63,000 nt of DNA. It comes from Belliella calami (lineage in GTDB: Bacteria; Bacteroidota; Bacteroidia; Cytophagales; Cyclobacteriaceae). Positions within the stretch are counted from its first letter, which is position 1. The number at the start of each line of letters is the position of its first letter. The position numbers and the translations under genes were made by a program. Below, in pieces: positions 26,467 through 35,487 of this stretch. Location of the stretch: the NCBI RefSeq assembly GCF_022549695.1, contig NZ_JAKZGS010000020.1, forward strand, positions 1 to 63,000. Direction: 5' to 3'. The notes below the pieces were generated by a model. The model had not been told where the DNA came from. It ran no database searches and saw only the letters and a program-made list of their open reading frames with translations.

Positions 26467-27624
26467 TCATTTTACCACCGTCCTTGGTATAGCCGCTGGT
26501 AGTCTGCTCAGCATTTCATTGTTCAGGAGCTGAGTGCTATTGGTGAAGCTTGATACATTGATTACATTATTATTTTGCCTTCCTATGAGTACCACCTCAT
26601 CACCAAGTTTGGCTTCCTTGATGTGTGTGATGTCAACCATAAACAAATTCATATTGATCAATCCAACGATCGGTGCCTTTTTTCCATGAATCAATACTTG
26701 GCCTCGATTAGACAATGCTCTAGGATAGCCATTTGAATAGCCTAAAGGCATGACTGCAATGGTCATTTTGTGCGTTGCTTGAAATGATGTTCCATAACCA
26801 ATAAACTCGCCCTGTTCCACATCCCTGATATCCATAATGTCCGTTTTCCAAGAGAAGATTCGTTTAAGTGAAGCATCTGCCTTTTTGTTGGTTTCATGCA
26901 AATGTGCATAATAGATATCGGGACTAGGCCAAAATCCATATTGCGCAACACCGATCCGAACCATGTCATACACGGTGTCTTTCATAGCCAAAGCTGCTGC
27001 AGAGCAGGCAATATGCCTGATGTTTGGTTCTACCTTCTTTTCGCGACATTGCTTCAGGAACGCCTTGTAGCGCTTGAGTTGCATATCAATTTTAAATTGA
27101 TTTGAAATGGATTCCGCCCCACCGAAATGTGTGCAAAGTCCTTCAAAGGTAATATGCTCAGTGTTTTTCTTGAGAAAATTAAGCACTTTGATGAAATCCT
27201 TCTGAGGCAAGCCTGTTCTATTTGCCCCTGTTTCTACTTCGATATGAACCTTTGCTCTTTTTCCAGTTTTTTTTGCGGCTTCGAGAGCCTGAGGTAGACG
27301 TTCGTAGTTATAGACAAAAAACTCAATGTTATGTTCTATTGCCCAAGGAATATCTTCTTCGTAAATAATGCCCATGATCATTATCCGGCTTTTTGGCGAA
27401 CAGACACTTAAGACTTCTTCTGCCTCAAAGCTTGAAGCGACAGAAAAATGATCTATCCCACATTTTTCTGCCATTGGTACAAAAGTCCTGATGCCATGAC
27501 CATAAGCATTTGCTTTGACTACTGATGATACGATTACATTTTCACCTATTTTTTTTCTGATAAAGTTAATGTTGTTTTTGTATGCAGATTGTTTTAGTTC
27601 AATCCTAGAAGAATGTCTTACCAT
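26467..27624 (-). CDS. stand-alone alanine racemase-like PLP enzyme
   Basis: A 385-residue fold-type III PLP enzyme that racemises an amino acid. The PLP Lys is residue 38 in VVKANAYGHG, the catalytic Tyr is residue 277 in IGYGTS, and the RIGVAQYG block is present. The usual CMDQ segment reads INMNLFMVD, so Asn326 replaces the conserved Asp and Leu replaces Gln. This may change the substrate from alanine. In Bacteroidota the housekeeping racemase is usually fused to MurF, so a separate copy suggests a special role. The ATG at 27624 overlaps the stop of the upstream 664-residue protein. It is the last gene of a leftward group led by an ATP-grasp ligase. Confidence 0.87.
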   Translation of the reverse strand: MVRHSSRIELKQSAYKNNINFIRKKIGENVIVSSVVKANAYGHGIRTFVPMAEKCGIDHFSVASSFEAEEVLSVCSPKSRIMIMGIIYEEDIPWAIEHNIEFFVYNYERLPQALEAAKKTGKRAKVHIEVETGANRTGLPQKDFIKVLNFLKKNTEHITFEGLCTHFGGAESISNQFKIDMQLKRYKAFLKQCREKKVEPNIRHIACSAAALAMKDTVYDMVRIGVAQYGFWPSPDIYYAHLHETNKKADASLKRIFSWKTDIMDIRDVEQGEFIGYGTSFQATHKMTIAVMPLGYSNGYPRALSNRGQVLIHGKKAPIVGLINMNLFMVDITHIKEAKLGDEVVLIGRQNNNVINVSSFTNSTQLLNNEMLSRLPAAIPRTVVK

Positions 27625-29612
27625 GATTTTTTTGTTTCTAACCAAGTATATGAACGTCCCCAACTCTCCTCAGCCAATTTTCTAATATTCTGGATTTCTT
27701 CATCCGGGACGTTCTCCATTTTGTCTATTGCCTCCAAGTTGTTGTAATGAAAGGCATAAATTCGAGCTGCAAATTCATTCAGCGGCAAAGATGATTCGCC
27801 ATAGATCTCACCATTTCCATAGACAGATGGTTTGACGTTTTGCCCCCAGTCTTGCCTTCCTTCATTGTTGGGATTGAGGAAGTAAGCTCTATATACACCC
27901 TTTGGATCCTTGTCCACCCGAAGCAACGAGATAGCATGAAATCCCAACATGTCGCCCTTTGAGCTTGTTATGAAAATCCCCACTGGATTGGGATAAATCA
28001 ACCTGTGTCCACCATTGTATTTGGGGTGGCACATGGCGTAAAATACCCTGATGAACCCATCAAAATCTACGATGGCATTGTACAAATAATCATAAGCCGA
28101 TGCAAAACCGATCTGGATCCATTGCCCATAAAGGGCAGGATTGACCCATTTGTGAGGGTCCTCTGCTCTACCTGATGCTCTTAGCATCATTTCATTGTAG
28201 ATTTTGTCCAGCATCGGAACCAAAGTCACTGATACTGCATCTAGGTTGTGATCAAGGTTTTGTACTAAGCCCATTCCTACTGCTGAGGCTTTGATTTCCT
28301 GTGCCTCAAATCTAAATGTGAGGTCATTATATGTTGCTGCTGTCTGTACCATGTTGATCAGTTTGGCGGGAGCATGCTGGCTCCACATGCTGATCCCACG
28401 TGCGCTTTGGCAGGTTGGATTGTTGCCTTGACCTACCCCGAGTGGTTGACCCAAAACACGAAACAATGCCCCCATCAAATATTGCAAAGCACTGATCTTT
28501 TCATGCGGTGTTTTGGTCGATTTCAATATCCTTTCCTCTACTTCAGGATGGATGTTGATAGTAAGCATGTTTGCCAATCCAGATCGAACAGCTTCTCTTG
28601 AGAAAATTCCGGATTCTAGCATTTTGGCAAGTCCATAAATACACTGTGCATTGTACGGATGGATAGTTTTTAGAATCAATTTGGAAATGAACTCCTCGTA
28701 TTCTTTCCACCTAGCCGTGCCAGCTTCACTAAGCCCCAAACAGTCTGGAATCAAATCTTTGTGCCCTTTTTCAATAAGAAATTTCACTAACACTGGATGG
28801 TATTGGCTTACCAAACCAAAACTCAACATCGATTTACTCATCTCAATAGACTCAGCTTCCAATTGCTCTTTGGAAAAATCCTTAAGCGAAGTCTTATATT
28901 CTTTGAAATTCTTGTCTATCGTTTTGACGGTTGGTCTATAAATACACCTTTGGAACTTCAAAAGCTTTGAATCCAGATCAATTGTCGGGTCTAATTCGAT
29001 TTTCTCTTTCACCAAAGCGATGATTTTTCGCTGTTTTTCTGTTACTACTGGCCTTTGTTCGCATATCAAACTCAGCTCCTCGACGAGTTTTTCTTTGACA
29101 TTATCAAGCTTGGTTTCTTTGGAAATGAATTTGAAAAGTGTGTGGACTTTCTTCAATTCATGTTCACTCATTACCAACCGAGTTTCTTCTAGGGGTTCAT
29201 TGAAGACAAATTCTAAATTTGCTACAATCACCTCTTGAATGAAGTTTTCGGCATCTTTGGCACTGAATCCTTTTATTTTCATTTTTCCATTGGCAATTGC
29301 CAATAGACGTAATTCACTTAAGATCTCTATGGTCGAATTTGGGTGCGAACTTTTAAGCGTTCCATTTACTAAGCTAGCTACTAGTTTGGAAGGATCAGCC
29401 CATGGTGAGCCATCAAAAATACCTGCTTCAGATAAGCCTCCAATGTTTTGGAATATAAAATCGAGTCCTTCTGAACTGTCAATTTGCAAATCAATCTGCC
29501 CCATTAATTTTTGGGCTTTTTCAGGTCTGGTAAGTGCTGTCGCCTGACTGAACTCCTGGAAAAGTTCTTCGAATTTCTGATATGTGTTGTCTGTAAGCAC
29601 TTGATTATGCAT
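27618..29612 (-). CDS. 664-residue protein with possible Cys/His/Asn catalytic set, unknown family
   Basis: I do not recognise the family. Residues 1-380 are mainly helical and charged. The C-terminal ~280 residues carry the conserved-looking blocks NNPTCQSARGISMWSQ (Cys401), GDMLGFHAISLLRVD (His559) and AYFLNPNNEG (Asn580 or Asn582). The order Cys, His, Asn and the context resemble papain-like peptidases or transglutaminases, but this is inference from short motifs. There is no signal peptide, so a cytosolic role is likely. The gene lies between an ATP-grasp ligase and a racemase and overlaps the racemase start by 7 bases. The three may make, trim or transfer a peptide containing a D-amino acid. 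Confidence 0.75.
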   Translation of the reverse strand: MHNQVLTDNTYQKFEELFQEFSQATALTRPEKAQKLMGQIDLQIDSSEGLDFIFQNIGGLSEAGIFDGSPWADPSKLVASLVNGTLKSSHPNSTIEILSELRLLAIANGKMKIKGFSAKDAENFIQEVIVANLEFVFNEPLEETRLVMSEHELKKVHTLFKFISKETKLDNVKEKLVEELSLICEQRPVVTEKQRKIIALVKEKIELDPTIDLDSKLLKFQRCIYRPTVKTIDKNFKEYKTSLKDFSKEQLEAESIEMSKSMLSFGLVSQYHPVLVKFLIEKGHKDLIPDCLGLSEAGTARWKEYEEFISKLILKTIHPYNAQCIYGLAKMLESGIFSREAVRSGLANMLTINIHPEVEERILKSTKTPHEKISALQYLMGALFRVLGQPLGVGQGNNPTCQSARGISMWSQHAPAKLINMVQTAATYNDLTFRFEAQEIKASAVGMGLVQNLDHNLDAVSVTLVPMLDKIYNEMMLRASGRAEDPHKWVNPALYGQWIQIGFASAYDYLYNAIVDFDGFIRVFYAMCHPKYNGGHRLIYPNPVGIFITSSKGDMLGFHAISLLRVDKDPKGVYRAYFLNPNNEGRQDWGQNVKPSVYGNGEIYGESSLPLNEFAARIYAFHYNNLEAIDKMENVPDEEIQNIRKLAEESWGRSYTWLETKKSW

Positions 29613-29667
29613 AAAAAAGCTGAATTATTTAATGTGTGTTTTTCGTTTTTTTGTACTGGTAAAATGT

Positions 29668-29705
29668 AAAAGTACAACCTTTCCAAAATGGGAGGTTGTA
29701 CTTTT
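29668..29705. terminator. hairpin between ATP-grasp gene and 664-residue gene
   Basis: AAAAGTACAACCT (29668-29680) and AGGTTGTACTTTT (29693-29705) form a perfect 13-bp stem around a 12-base loop. On the leftward strand it ends in four T. It could end transcription after the ATP-grasp gene or act as a partial terminator inside the operon. Confidence 0.7.
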
Positions 29706-29726
29706 GGTTTGATCAAATCATTTTAA

Positions 29727-30947
29727 TTAATGATAAAAATCGACATTTTCATAATGTAGGAGAAGTTCTGTCATTCTGTCTGGATCTTCACCCTTGAAAT
29801 TTACCGTGCCAAAATGATTCCCAAAACCTTCTCGGCTATTGATCTTTTGGTTGGTGTAAGGAGGGATTAGGTTGTGGTCTAGGAAGTATGATTCTTCTTT
29901 CAGTTCCTCAGGAATCTCAAGCTTATTGATCACGTTTTTGTGAGGATAGATCATCACATTTCCGTAAAATTGATTCGGTCTTGCATCCAAAGGAGGAAGG
30001 ATTTCTTTCAATTCTTCTTCTGATAAATTTGGATCGTGGCAGAGAACAAAAGCTCCTAAAGCATCGAAATCGTAAGCTTTTCCACACAACTCCAATATAT
30101 GACCGCCTGGGATTCTGCAAGCGACTTCTCCGAAGCTCAATTCATCGTTTTCAGTCAGGAACCACTCTGGGTGAATCATTCCATATTCTATTCCAAAGAG
30201 ATCAACCAATTTTTGCATTTCTTTCATGATTTTATCACGTTTGGAATGCAAGTGATGTCCTTCTGGAATGAAGTTAGAATAACCCAGTTTGACATATTCT
30301 GTAATATTGAGGAATCGGATTTTTCCACCATGGATAAATGCCTCACACGAAAACTCTGTACCAGGTAAATGACTTTCTGCCAAACACGGGAAATCACTTT
30401 CTTGACATTTGTCTTCAATATCTTGCATTGATCTCAAGAGCCTGTGCCCCACAGTTCCTGCCGAGGCAAAAGGTTTGATATGAACCCAACTATCTTGCTC
30501 TCCATCTATTTGAAGGTTTGCTTGGTTCAATCTTTTCATAAAATTTTTGACGCCTTCCTTATTATAAACCTCTTCGAATAGACCAACGCGCAATCCACCT
30601 ATCAAGGCTTTTCTTTTCATCATTGCCTTATTTCGGAATAAAAATGCTCGATTTAGGACACGAGGATCACCTCTATAAATGGAATTGAGCGCTCCAGCCC
30701 ATTCCACTGTTTCTTCAAAAAGAGGAACTGCCACATCGGCATTGAAAGGTTTTAATTTTTCATATAAATCAAGAGAATTTGATGTGTCACTCCATTCGTC
30801 AAATTGATAGCTTACAAAAGGGATATCATGCTCTTTGGCATATCCTTCAAAATCTGGAAAAGAAACGACAACATAAGGTTTGTTGAGCTTTTGCATACTT
30901 TCTATTACCGGTAAACTCCATCCCATTAATGCAAAACACTGTGCCAT
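29727..30947 (-). CDS. ATP-grasp carboxylate-amine ligase-like protein
   Basis: A 406-residue ATP-grasp enzyme related to L-amino-acid ligases. These activate a carboxylate as acyl phosphate and join it to an amine. The N-terminal Rossmann-like part begins FALMGWSLPVIESM. The ATP-binding core includes WVHIKPFASAGTVGHRL, the LPGTEFSCEAFIHGGKI strand pair, and the metal-binding stretch EVACRIPGGHILEL. It is too diverged from Ddl, PurK or CarB to name. It heads a leftward group with the 664-residue protein and the racemase, 114 bases upstream of the former, with a hairpin in between. A peptide-bond-forming role on a D- or L-amino acid is likely. Confidence 0.83.
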   Translation of the reverse strand: MAQCFALMGWSLPVIESMQKLNKPYVVVSFPDFEGYAKEHDIPFVSYQFDEWSDTSNSLDLYEKLKPFNADVAVPLFEETVEWAGALNSIYRGDPRVLNRAFLFRNKAMMKRKALIGGLRVGLFEEVYNKEGVKNFMKRLNQANLQIDGEQDSWVHIKPFASAGTVGHRLLRSMQDIEDKCQESDFPCLAESHLPGTEFSCEAFIHGGKIRFLNITEYVKLGYSNFIPEGHHLHSKRDKIMKEMQKLVDLFGIEYGMIHPEWFLTENDELSFGEVACRIPGGHILELCGKAYDFDALGAFVLCHDPNLSEEELKEILPPLDARPNQFYGNVMIYPHKNVINKLEIPEELKEESYFLDHNLIPPYTNQKINSREGFGNHFGTVNFKGEDPDRMTELLLHYENVDFYH

Positions 30948-31170
30948 AATTATATCTGTTTAGTTAAATAAAAATTTCATTTACAGATAAAGCCACAAAA
31001 ATGCGTCCAATAACAAGTTTTTGTAATATTATTTAGAGAATTGTTTATAAACTGAAATTAATTCGTACAATATTTATAAATATGCTATCAGAGGAGAGCC
31101 TAAAACTGTTGTGGCGGGAAAAAAATACCCAGTTATACCTTTGTTTAAGGAATTTCAGCAAAAACTAAAA

Positions 31171-32037
31171 TCACCAATAAGGGCAATGGGCTGATCCATT
31201 TCGGAAACCATCGTAAATGTTATATCGTATTCTCAATCCTGTTTCTAATCCAATGTTTTTTGCAGACTCACTGAAACTTTGGAATCCGTGCTCTTCATAT
31301 TTCCTTGGGACATTCATGGCTCCAATTGCTGTTCTGATATCGAAACCTACGCTCAACTTTTGGGAGATAGGAAGGTTCATTCCAAAGCCTGCAATAAATC
31401 CTCCGTCAAATTTGTTGATATGTGAAATAGACATTCTGTGCCAACTTCTCTGAATCCTTATATTATTACCGGAAGGATCGAAGAATTGCCTGTCGATGGT
31501 TACCATTGATTCTTTGATAAAAAGATCAACGGCCATGGAAGTGTATACGCCTCCAATGAGATAGAAGCGATCCCTATTGTCTAGTTTGTATTGCAGGGTA
31601 AGCGGTATCGAAATATAATCCAATCGAAGCTCTCGATTGAAGGTGTAAGATAAATTCACAGTATTGTTATCTGAATCTACATCAGAAGCAGTAAAGCCAT
31701 ATTCTATATCAATCCCTCGTTGAGTATAGCCAAATCCAATTTCCGCCGAAAGCCTTTGGGTGATTTCATATTCCAAAAAAAGATAGGAAAACAATCCGAG
31801 CCTTAGATCTTTGACTAAATCGGTTTCATAATAATGTCTAAAAGATGATGTCCCTCCTTGTCCAGGTGAATCGGGTGGGGACTGATTCATTTCAATTATG
31901 GGGGTTTGTTTTATGCCTGGGGAATAATGATCATGGAAATTGCTAAAGCTAACTCCTGTTCGAATACCTACGTTGATTTTTTGTGCGTATCCAGGAAAAT
32001 AAAAGAGTAAGAATATAAAGAGTAATATTTTTCTCAT
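31171..32037 (-). CDS. porin-family outer-membrane beta-barrel protein
   Basis: A 288-residue exported protein. The signal peptide is MRKILLFIFLLFYFPGYAQ. The mature part reads as successive amphipathic strands (NVGIRTGVSFSNF, LSAEIGFGYTQRGIDIEYGF, LSVGFDIRTAIGAM), which is the PorT/OmpA-barrel pattern of Bacteroidota. I chose the ATG at 32037; an in-frame ATG 63 bases upstream would put a polar stretch before the signal peptide. It ends in CPYW, with a final aromatic. No function can be named. Confidence 0.75.
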   Translation of the reverse strand: MRKILLFIFLLFYFPGYAQKINVGIRTGVSFSNFHDHYSPGIKQTPIIEMNQSPPDSPGQGGTSSFRHYYETDLVKDLRLGLFSYLFLEYEITQRLSAEIGFGYTQRGIDIEYGFTASDVDSDNNTVNLSYTFNRELRLDYISIPLTLQYKLDNRDRFYLIGGVYTSMAVDLFIKESMVTIDRQFFDPSGNNIRIQRSWHRMSISHINKFDGGFIAGFGMNLPISQKLSVGFDIRTAIGAMNVPRKYEEHGFQSFSESAKNIGLETGLRIRYNIYDGFRNGSAHCPYW

Positions 32038-32395
32038 GGTTTCTGTCAATAAAATCAATGCTCGGTTCCGTAATAAATCCACATTGGCTCTGTCTTTCAT
32101 CCTCTTTCAAAACCTAGTTTGGGATAGAAATCAAGGGCTTCCCCGTCGGCAGTCAGTATTTGCATATGAAAGTCAACGATTCCCCGCATGATTTTTTGTG
32201 AAAATTCACTTTCTAGAGTTATAGCTAATAATCATGATTTGTTGTAAAACAACTTCAAAAATAACTTTAATTTTCAATAATGAATTATAGTTGTGAATAA
32301 AAAATATGGTGATAAAAAATTCTTTAAATTTACTGTTTATCCAATGAAAATTTGACACAATTTGAAATAGTTTGGCTTTTTGTGAAGGTGCTTAC
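32038..32395. other. 358-bp gap upstream of the porin gene
   Basis: No reading frame or RNA gene is recognised. It should hold the porin promoter, but no TTTG-N19-TAnnTTTG match is clear on the minus strand. It separates the porin from the 3' end of the histidine kinase gene. Confidence 0.5.
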
Positions 32396-33751
32396 TTAGC
32401 TGAAAAGTAAAGTAAATGTTGTTTTCTCTCCTACTTTTGAAGAGACTTCCAGACTTCCTTTGTGGAGGTTCATGATCTGTCTTGAAATTGCCAGCCCTAT
32501 TCCAGATCCTGTTTTTTTGGTAGTGTAGAATGGGACAAATATCCTGCTCAATGCCTCTGGGACTATGCCCTCTCCAAAATCAGTAACTTGAATGTAAGTT
32601 CTATAGTTGCTGTCCAAACCAGCTTTCAGGTGTATTTCCTTTTCGTTGGATTCCGACATAGCTTCTCGTGCATTTTTGATAAGGTTGATCAATATCATTT
32701 GGATTAGATCTTGGTCAGCCAAGATTTCCAATTCTTCAGGACTTACCTTGTATTGGATGTAAAGGTTCTCTTGAGTAAATTCCTCTTTGAAAAGGATTCT
32801 GATGTTTTCGAAAAGTGTTTTTACTGACACTACTTTTAAATCTGGAGGAGGGATATTTGTGAAATCCCTGTAAGCATTGACAAAATCAACAAGTCCTTTG
32901 CTACGATTTGAAATTGTATGTAAGCCTTCTTTTAGATCGGTAAAACTTTCGTAGTTGATTGCAAATTGTTCATCAGCCATAGGCATCGAGTCCTCACGTA
33001 GTATAGTGCCTAACGAACTCGCCAAGCTTGCTATAGGTGTGATGGAGTTCATGATTTCATGTCTCAATACAGAGGTGAGGTTTTGCCAGGCTTCCAATTC
33101 CTTTTTTTGCAATTCTGTGTTGATATTTTGGAAAGAGATCAGGGTCCATTTTTCCCCATCTACTATAAATACGGTCGATTGGAAATTCAAGTGGAGGTCT
33201 GTATTGACCTTGAAGGAAAAAGTATCACCTGGGTTTAGTTTTTTGATAACCTGCAAGAGGTCATTGGATAATTTCCCCAAATCATTGATATCCTTAAACT
33301 GTGGGATCTGAAGGAGCTGTTTGGCAGCGCCATTGATGATTCCGATTTTCCCATTTGTATCAAAAGAAATGATTCCTGTATTTATCTGCTGAATCATGAT
33401 TCGGAGAAAAAGCATTTGCTCTTCTTTTTCTGCCCGAGTTTTTTTGAATGCAGAGATAACTTCATTGAATGAAAGGTTCAGCTCTCTAAAAGATTTTCCC
33501 AGAGAATCATCTTTTGTGAAGGTGGAGGAAAAGTCTGAGTACCGAATAGATTCCAAGAACCGGCTTATTTTTCGATTGGTTTTATTGCAATAACTGATAA
33601 GATTCCAAGTCAGGATAGTTACTAAAAGCAAGAAGAACAGTCCATGAACCAAGGAGTCATATTTCAGGTAAATCCAATTGCCAATGAGGGCTACGATGAT
33701 GATCAAGGTAACTCTTAGGATGATGCCTATATTGAAAGATTTAAAGCCCAT
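32396..33751 (-). CDS. membrane sensor histidine kinase, NtrY-like
   Basis: A 451-residue kinase. Two membrane segments lie within residues ~8-50 with almost no periplasmic loop. A linker and PAS-like domain follow (GIISFDTNGKIGIINGAAK). The phosphoacceptor box is LRHEIMNSITPIASLASS. The ATPase blocks are LINLIKNAREAM, TDFGEGI and GSGIGLAISRQI. The short sensor suggests detection of a membrane or cytosolic signal. It is translated from a start overlapping the stop of the upstream response regulator by 11 bases and should phosphorylate that regulator. Confidence 0.9.
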   Translation of the reverse strand: MGFKSFNIGIILRVTLIIIVALIGNWIYLKYDSLVHGLFFLLLVTILTWNLISYCNKTNRKISRFLESIRYSDFSSTFTKDDSLGKSFRELNLSFNEVISAFKKTRAEKEEQMLFLRIMIQQINTGIISFDTNGKIGIINGAAKQLLQIPQFKDINDLGKLSNDLLQVIKKLNPGDTFSFKVNTDLHLNFQSTVFIVDGEKWTLISFQNINTELQKKELEAWQNLTSVLRHEIMNSITPIASLASSLGTILREDSMPMADEQFAINYESFTDLKEGLHTISNRSKGLVDFVNAYRDFTNIPPPDLKVVSVKTLFENIRILFKEEFTQENLYIQYKVSPEELEILADQDLIQMILINLIKNAREAMSESNEKEIHLKAGLDSNYRTYIQVTDFGEGIVPEALSRIFVPFYTTKKTGSGIGLAISRQIMNLHKGSLEVSSKVGEKTTFTLLFS

Positions 33752-35129
33752 ACCTTTCTAGTCTTCTATACAATGATGACCTAGTAAGCCCAAGTTCCTC
33801 AGCAGCCCTTGTGATATGCCCGTTATGCTTTTGCAATGCTTTTCGAATCAATATTTTTTCTACATCTTCTATATTCAAATGCTCCAAAGAGACAAGATCT
33901 TCTTGTTTCTCTGGAGAAAGTTGCTTGTGTACAAAGAGATCCTCTTGTTGCAAAATGCTATGGGAAGTCATGATAACTGCCCGCTCTATGCTATGCTGCA
34001 GCTCACGGATATTGCCAGGCCAATGATATTTTTGCATCCTTTTGATAAGGCCATCACCTAATTTTCGAATGTCTTTTTGATATTTTTTGGAGTAGGTTTC
34101 TATAAAATGATTTGCCAAGATGGGAATGTCTTCCAACCTTTCACGCAATGGTGGGAGTGTGATTTCTATGGTATTTATTCGATAGAGTAGATCTTGGCGA
34201 AATGAATTCTCATGGATCATCTGATGGATTGGCATATTGGTAGCTGATATCAGCCTGATGTCAACTGATACAGGTTTATTAGCTCCAACTCTAGTGATTT
34301 CTCTGTTCTGCAAAGCAGCAAGTAACTTTGATTGTAATGCCAACGGGAGATTTCCTATTTCATCCAAAAATAAAGTGCCTGAATTTGCCTGCTCAAATCT
34401 GCCAGTTCTATCATCTTTGGCATCTGTAAATGCTCCTTTTTTGTGACCAAAAAGCTCACTTTCAAACAAAGTTGTGGTTATCGCACCTAAATCTACGCCT
34501 ACAAATGGAGCCCTGTGTCTTTTGGAGTTTCTGTGGATTGCTCTTGAGATCAATTCTTTTCCAGTGCCATTTTCTCCTAGGATCAATACATTCGCATCGG
34601 TTTTGGCAACTCTCTCTATCGTTTCAAAAACCTTGATCATGCTCGCACTCTGCCCAATGATGTCTTTGAACTTGCTGTCAATGTCTTGCAAAAGTTGCTG
34701 TTGCTGGGATTTTAATTGAGTGACTTCCAGCTTTGATTCTCGGAGTTTGAGCGCTGAATTCAGCGTCCCCAGAAGTTTTTCATTCTCCCAAGGTTTCAGG
34801 ACAAAATCCGTAGCTCCTTCTTTGATCGCCTTGACAGCAGTATTGATATCCCCATAGGCCGTGATCAATACCACTACAGCAGAAGAATCAATTTCCAAAA
34901 TCCTATCAAGCCAATAAAATCCTTCCTGTCCACTGCTCACATCCTTGGTGAAATTCATGTCCAGCATGATGATGTCATATTGTTCGTTTACCATCAAGAT
35001 TGGAATCAGTCCAGGGTTTGTCTCAACATCCACTTGGCCAAAATGCCTTTTGAGATAGATCTTTGCAGCTTTCAAAAGATCTTCATTATCATCAATGATG
35101 AGGATTTTCCCGGATTTTTGTTCTTTCAT
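33741..35129 (-). CDS. sigma-54-dependent response regulator, NtrC family
   Basis: A 462-residue activator. The receiver domain (residues ~8-125) has IIDDNED and the phosphorylated Asp in IIMLDMNF. The AAA+ domain carries Walker A GENGTGKE, Walker B FLDEIGNLPL, and the sigma-54 contact loop GAFTDA, where Asp stands for the second Gly of GAFTGA. The C-terminal Fis-like helix-turn-helix is GHITRAAEELGLTRSSLYRRL. It is co-transcribed with the NtrY-like kinase and divergent from the export operon at 35488, its likely target. RpoN, its required sigma factor, is encoded at 58976. Confidence 0.94.
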   Translation of the reverse strand: MKEQKSGKILIIDDNEDLLKAAKIYLKRHFGQVDVETNPGLIPILMVNEQYDIIMLDMNFTKDVSSGQEGFYWLDRILEIDSSAVVVLITAYGDINTAVKAIKEGATDFVLKPWENEKLLGTLNSALKLRESKLEVTQLKSQQQQLLQDIDSKFKDIIGQSASMIKVFETIERVAKTDANVLILGENGTGKELISRAIHRNSKRHRAPFVGVDLGAITTTLFESELFGHKKGAFTDAKDDRTGRFEQANSGTLFLDEIGNLPLALQSKLLAALQNREITRVGANKPVSVDIRLISATNMPIHQMIHENSFRQDLLYRINTIEITLPPLRERLEDIPILANHFIETYSKKYQKDIRKLGDGLIKRMQKYHWPGNIRELQHSIERAVIMTSHSILQQEDLFVHKQLSPEKQEDLVSLEHLNIEDVEKILIRKALQKHNGHITRAAEELGLTRSSLYRRLERYGL

Positions 35130-35350
35130 GGTTTTTTATACTGTAGAATTTCAAATAAAGCCTTTCATTTTTCCAAATGCATATTTGAGGTTACTCAAAT
35201 TTTGCAAAGCAATAAGCCAAAACTTATACCGATTTCATAAATCTGTAAATAATATTCCAAAATCTAGCGCTATCAATGGATAAACCTATTTTTTAAATTT
35301 TTCAATTAAACTAAATTACAAATTCTGATTTGTTAAACTACAATGATTTT

Positions 35351-35376
35351 GTTCGCTGACGGACGAAATTGTTCGT
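35351..35376. promoter_or_regulatory. possible activator-binding dyads
   Basis: TTCG at 35352, CGAA at 35364 and TTCG at 35372 form two nested dyads; ACGAA and TTCGT pair around ATTG. They lie about 90 bases upstream of a sigma-54-like site, a usual distance for an NtrC-type upstream activating sequence. This is tentative. Confidence 0.3.
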
Positions 35377-35436
35377 ATTTCACCAAATGGAAATATGATG
35401 AATGTCCAAAATGAAGCTCACAGCAGGGTTTTTTAG

Positions 35437-35451
35437 TGGCATGTTATTGGA
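35437..35451 (+). promoter_or_regulatory. weak sigma-54-like promoter for the export operon
   Basis: TGGCATG, four bases, then TGGA resembles TGGCACG-N4-TTGC at the correct spacing. Two bases in the -12 element are off. It would start transcription near 35463, about 25 bases before the HlyD gene. Confidence 0.3.
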
Positions 35452-35487
35452 AAAGTGGTTGGCACATAGAAATTGAAATATTCTGAA

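Noticed and set aside
31136-31143. TACCTTTG promoter on the plus strand
   Set aside because: No -33 element is found, and downstream lies only the antisense strand of the porin gene.
35461-35477. TTGGCACA with TTGAA as a sigma-54 site
   Set aside because: The spacing between the two elements is two bases too long for sigma-54.
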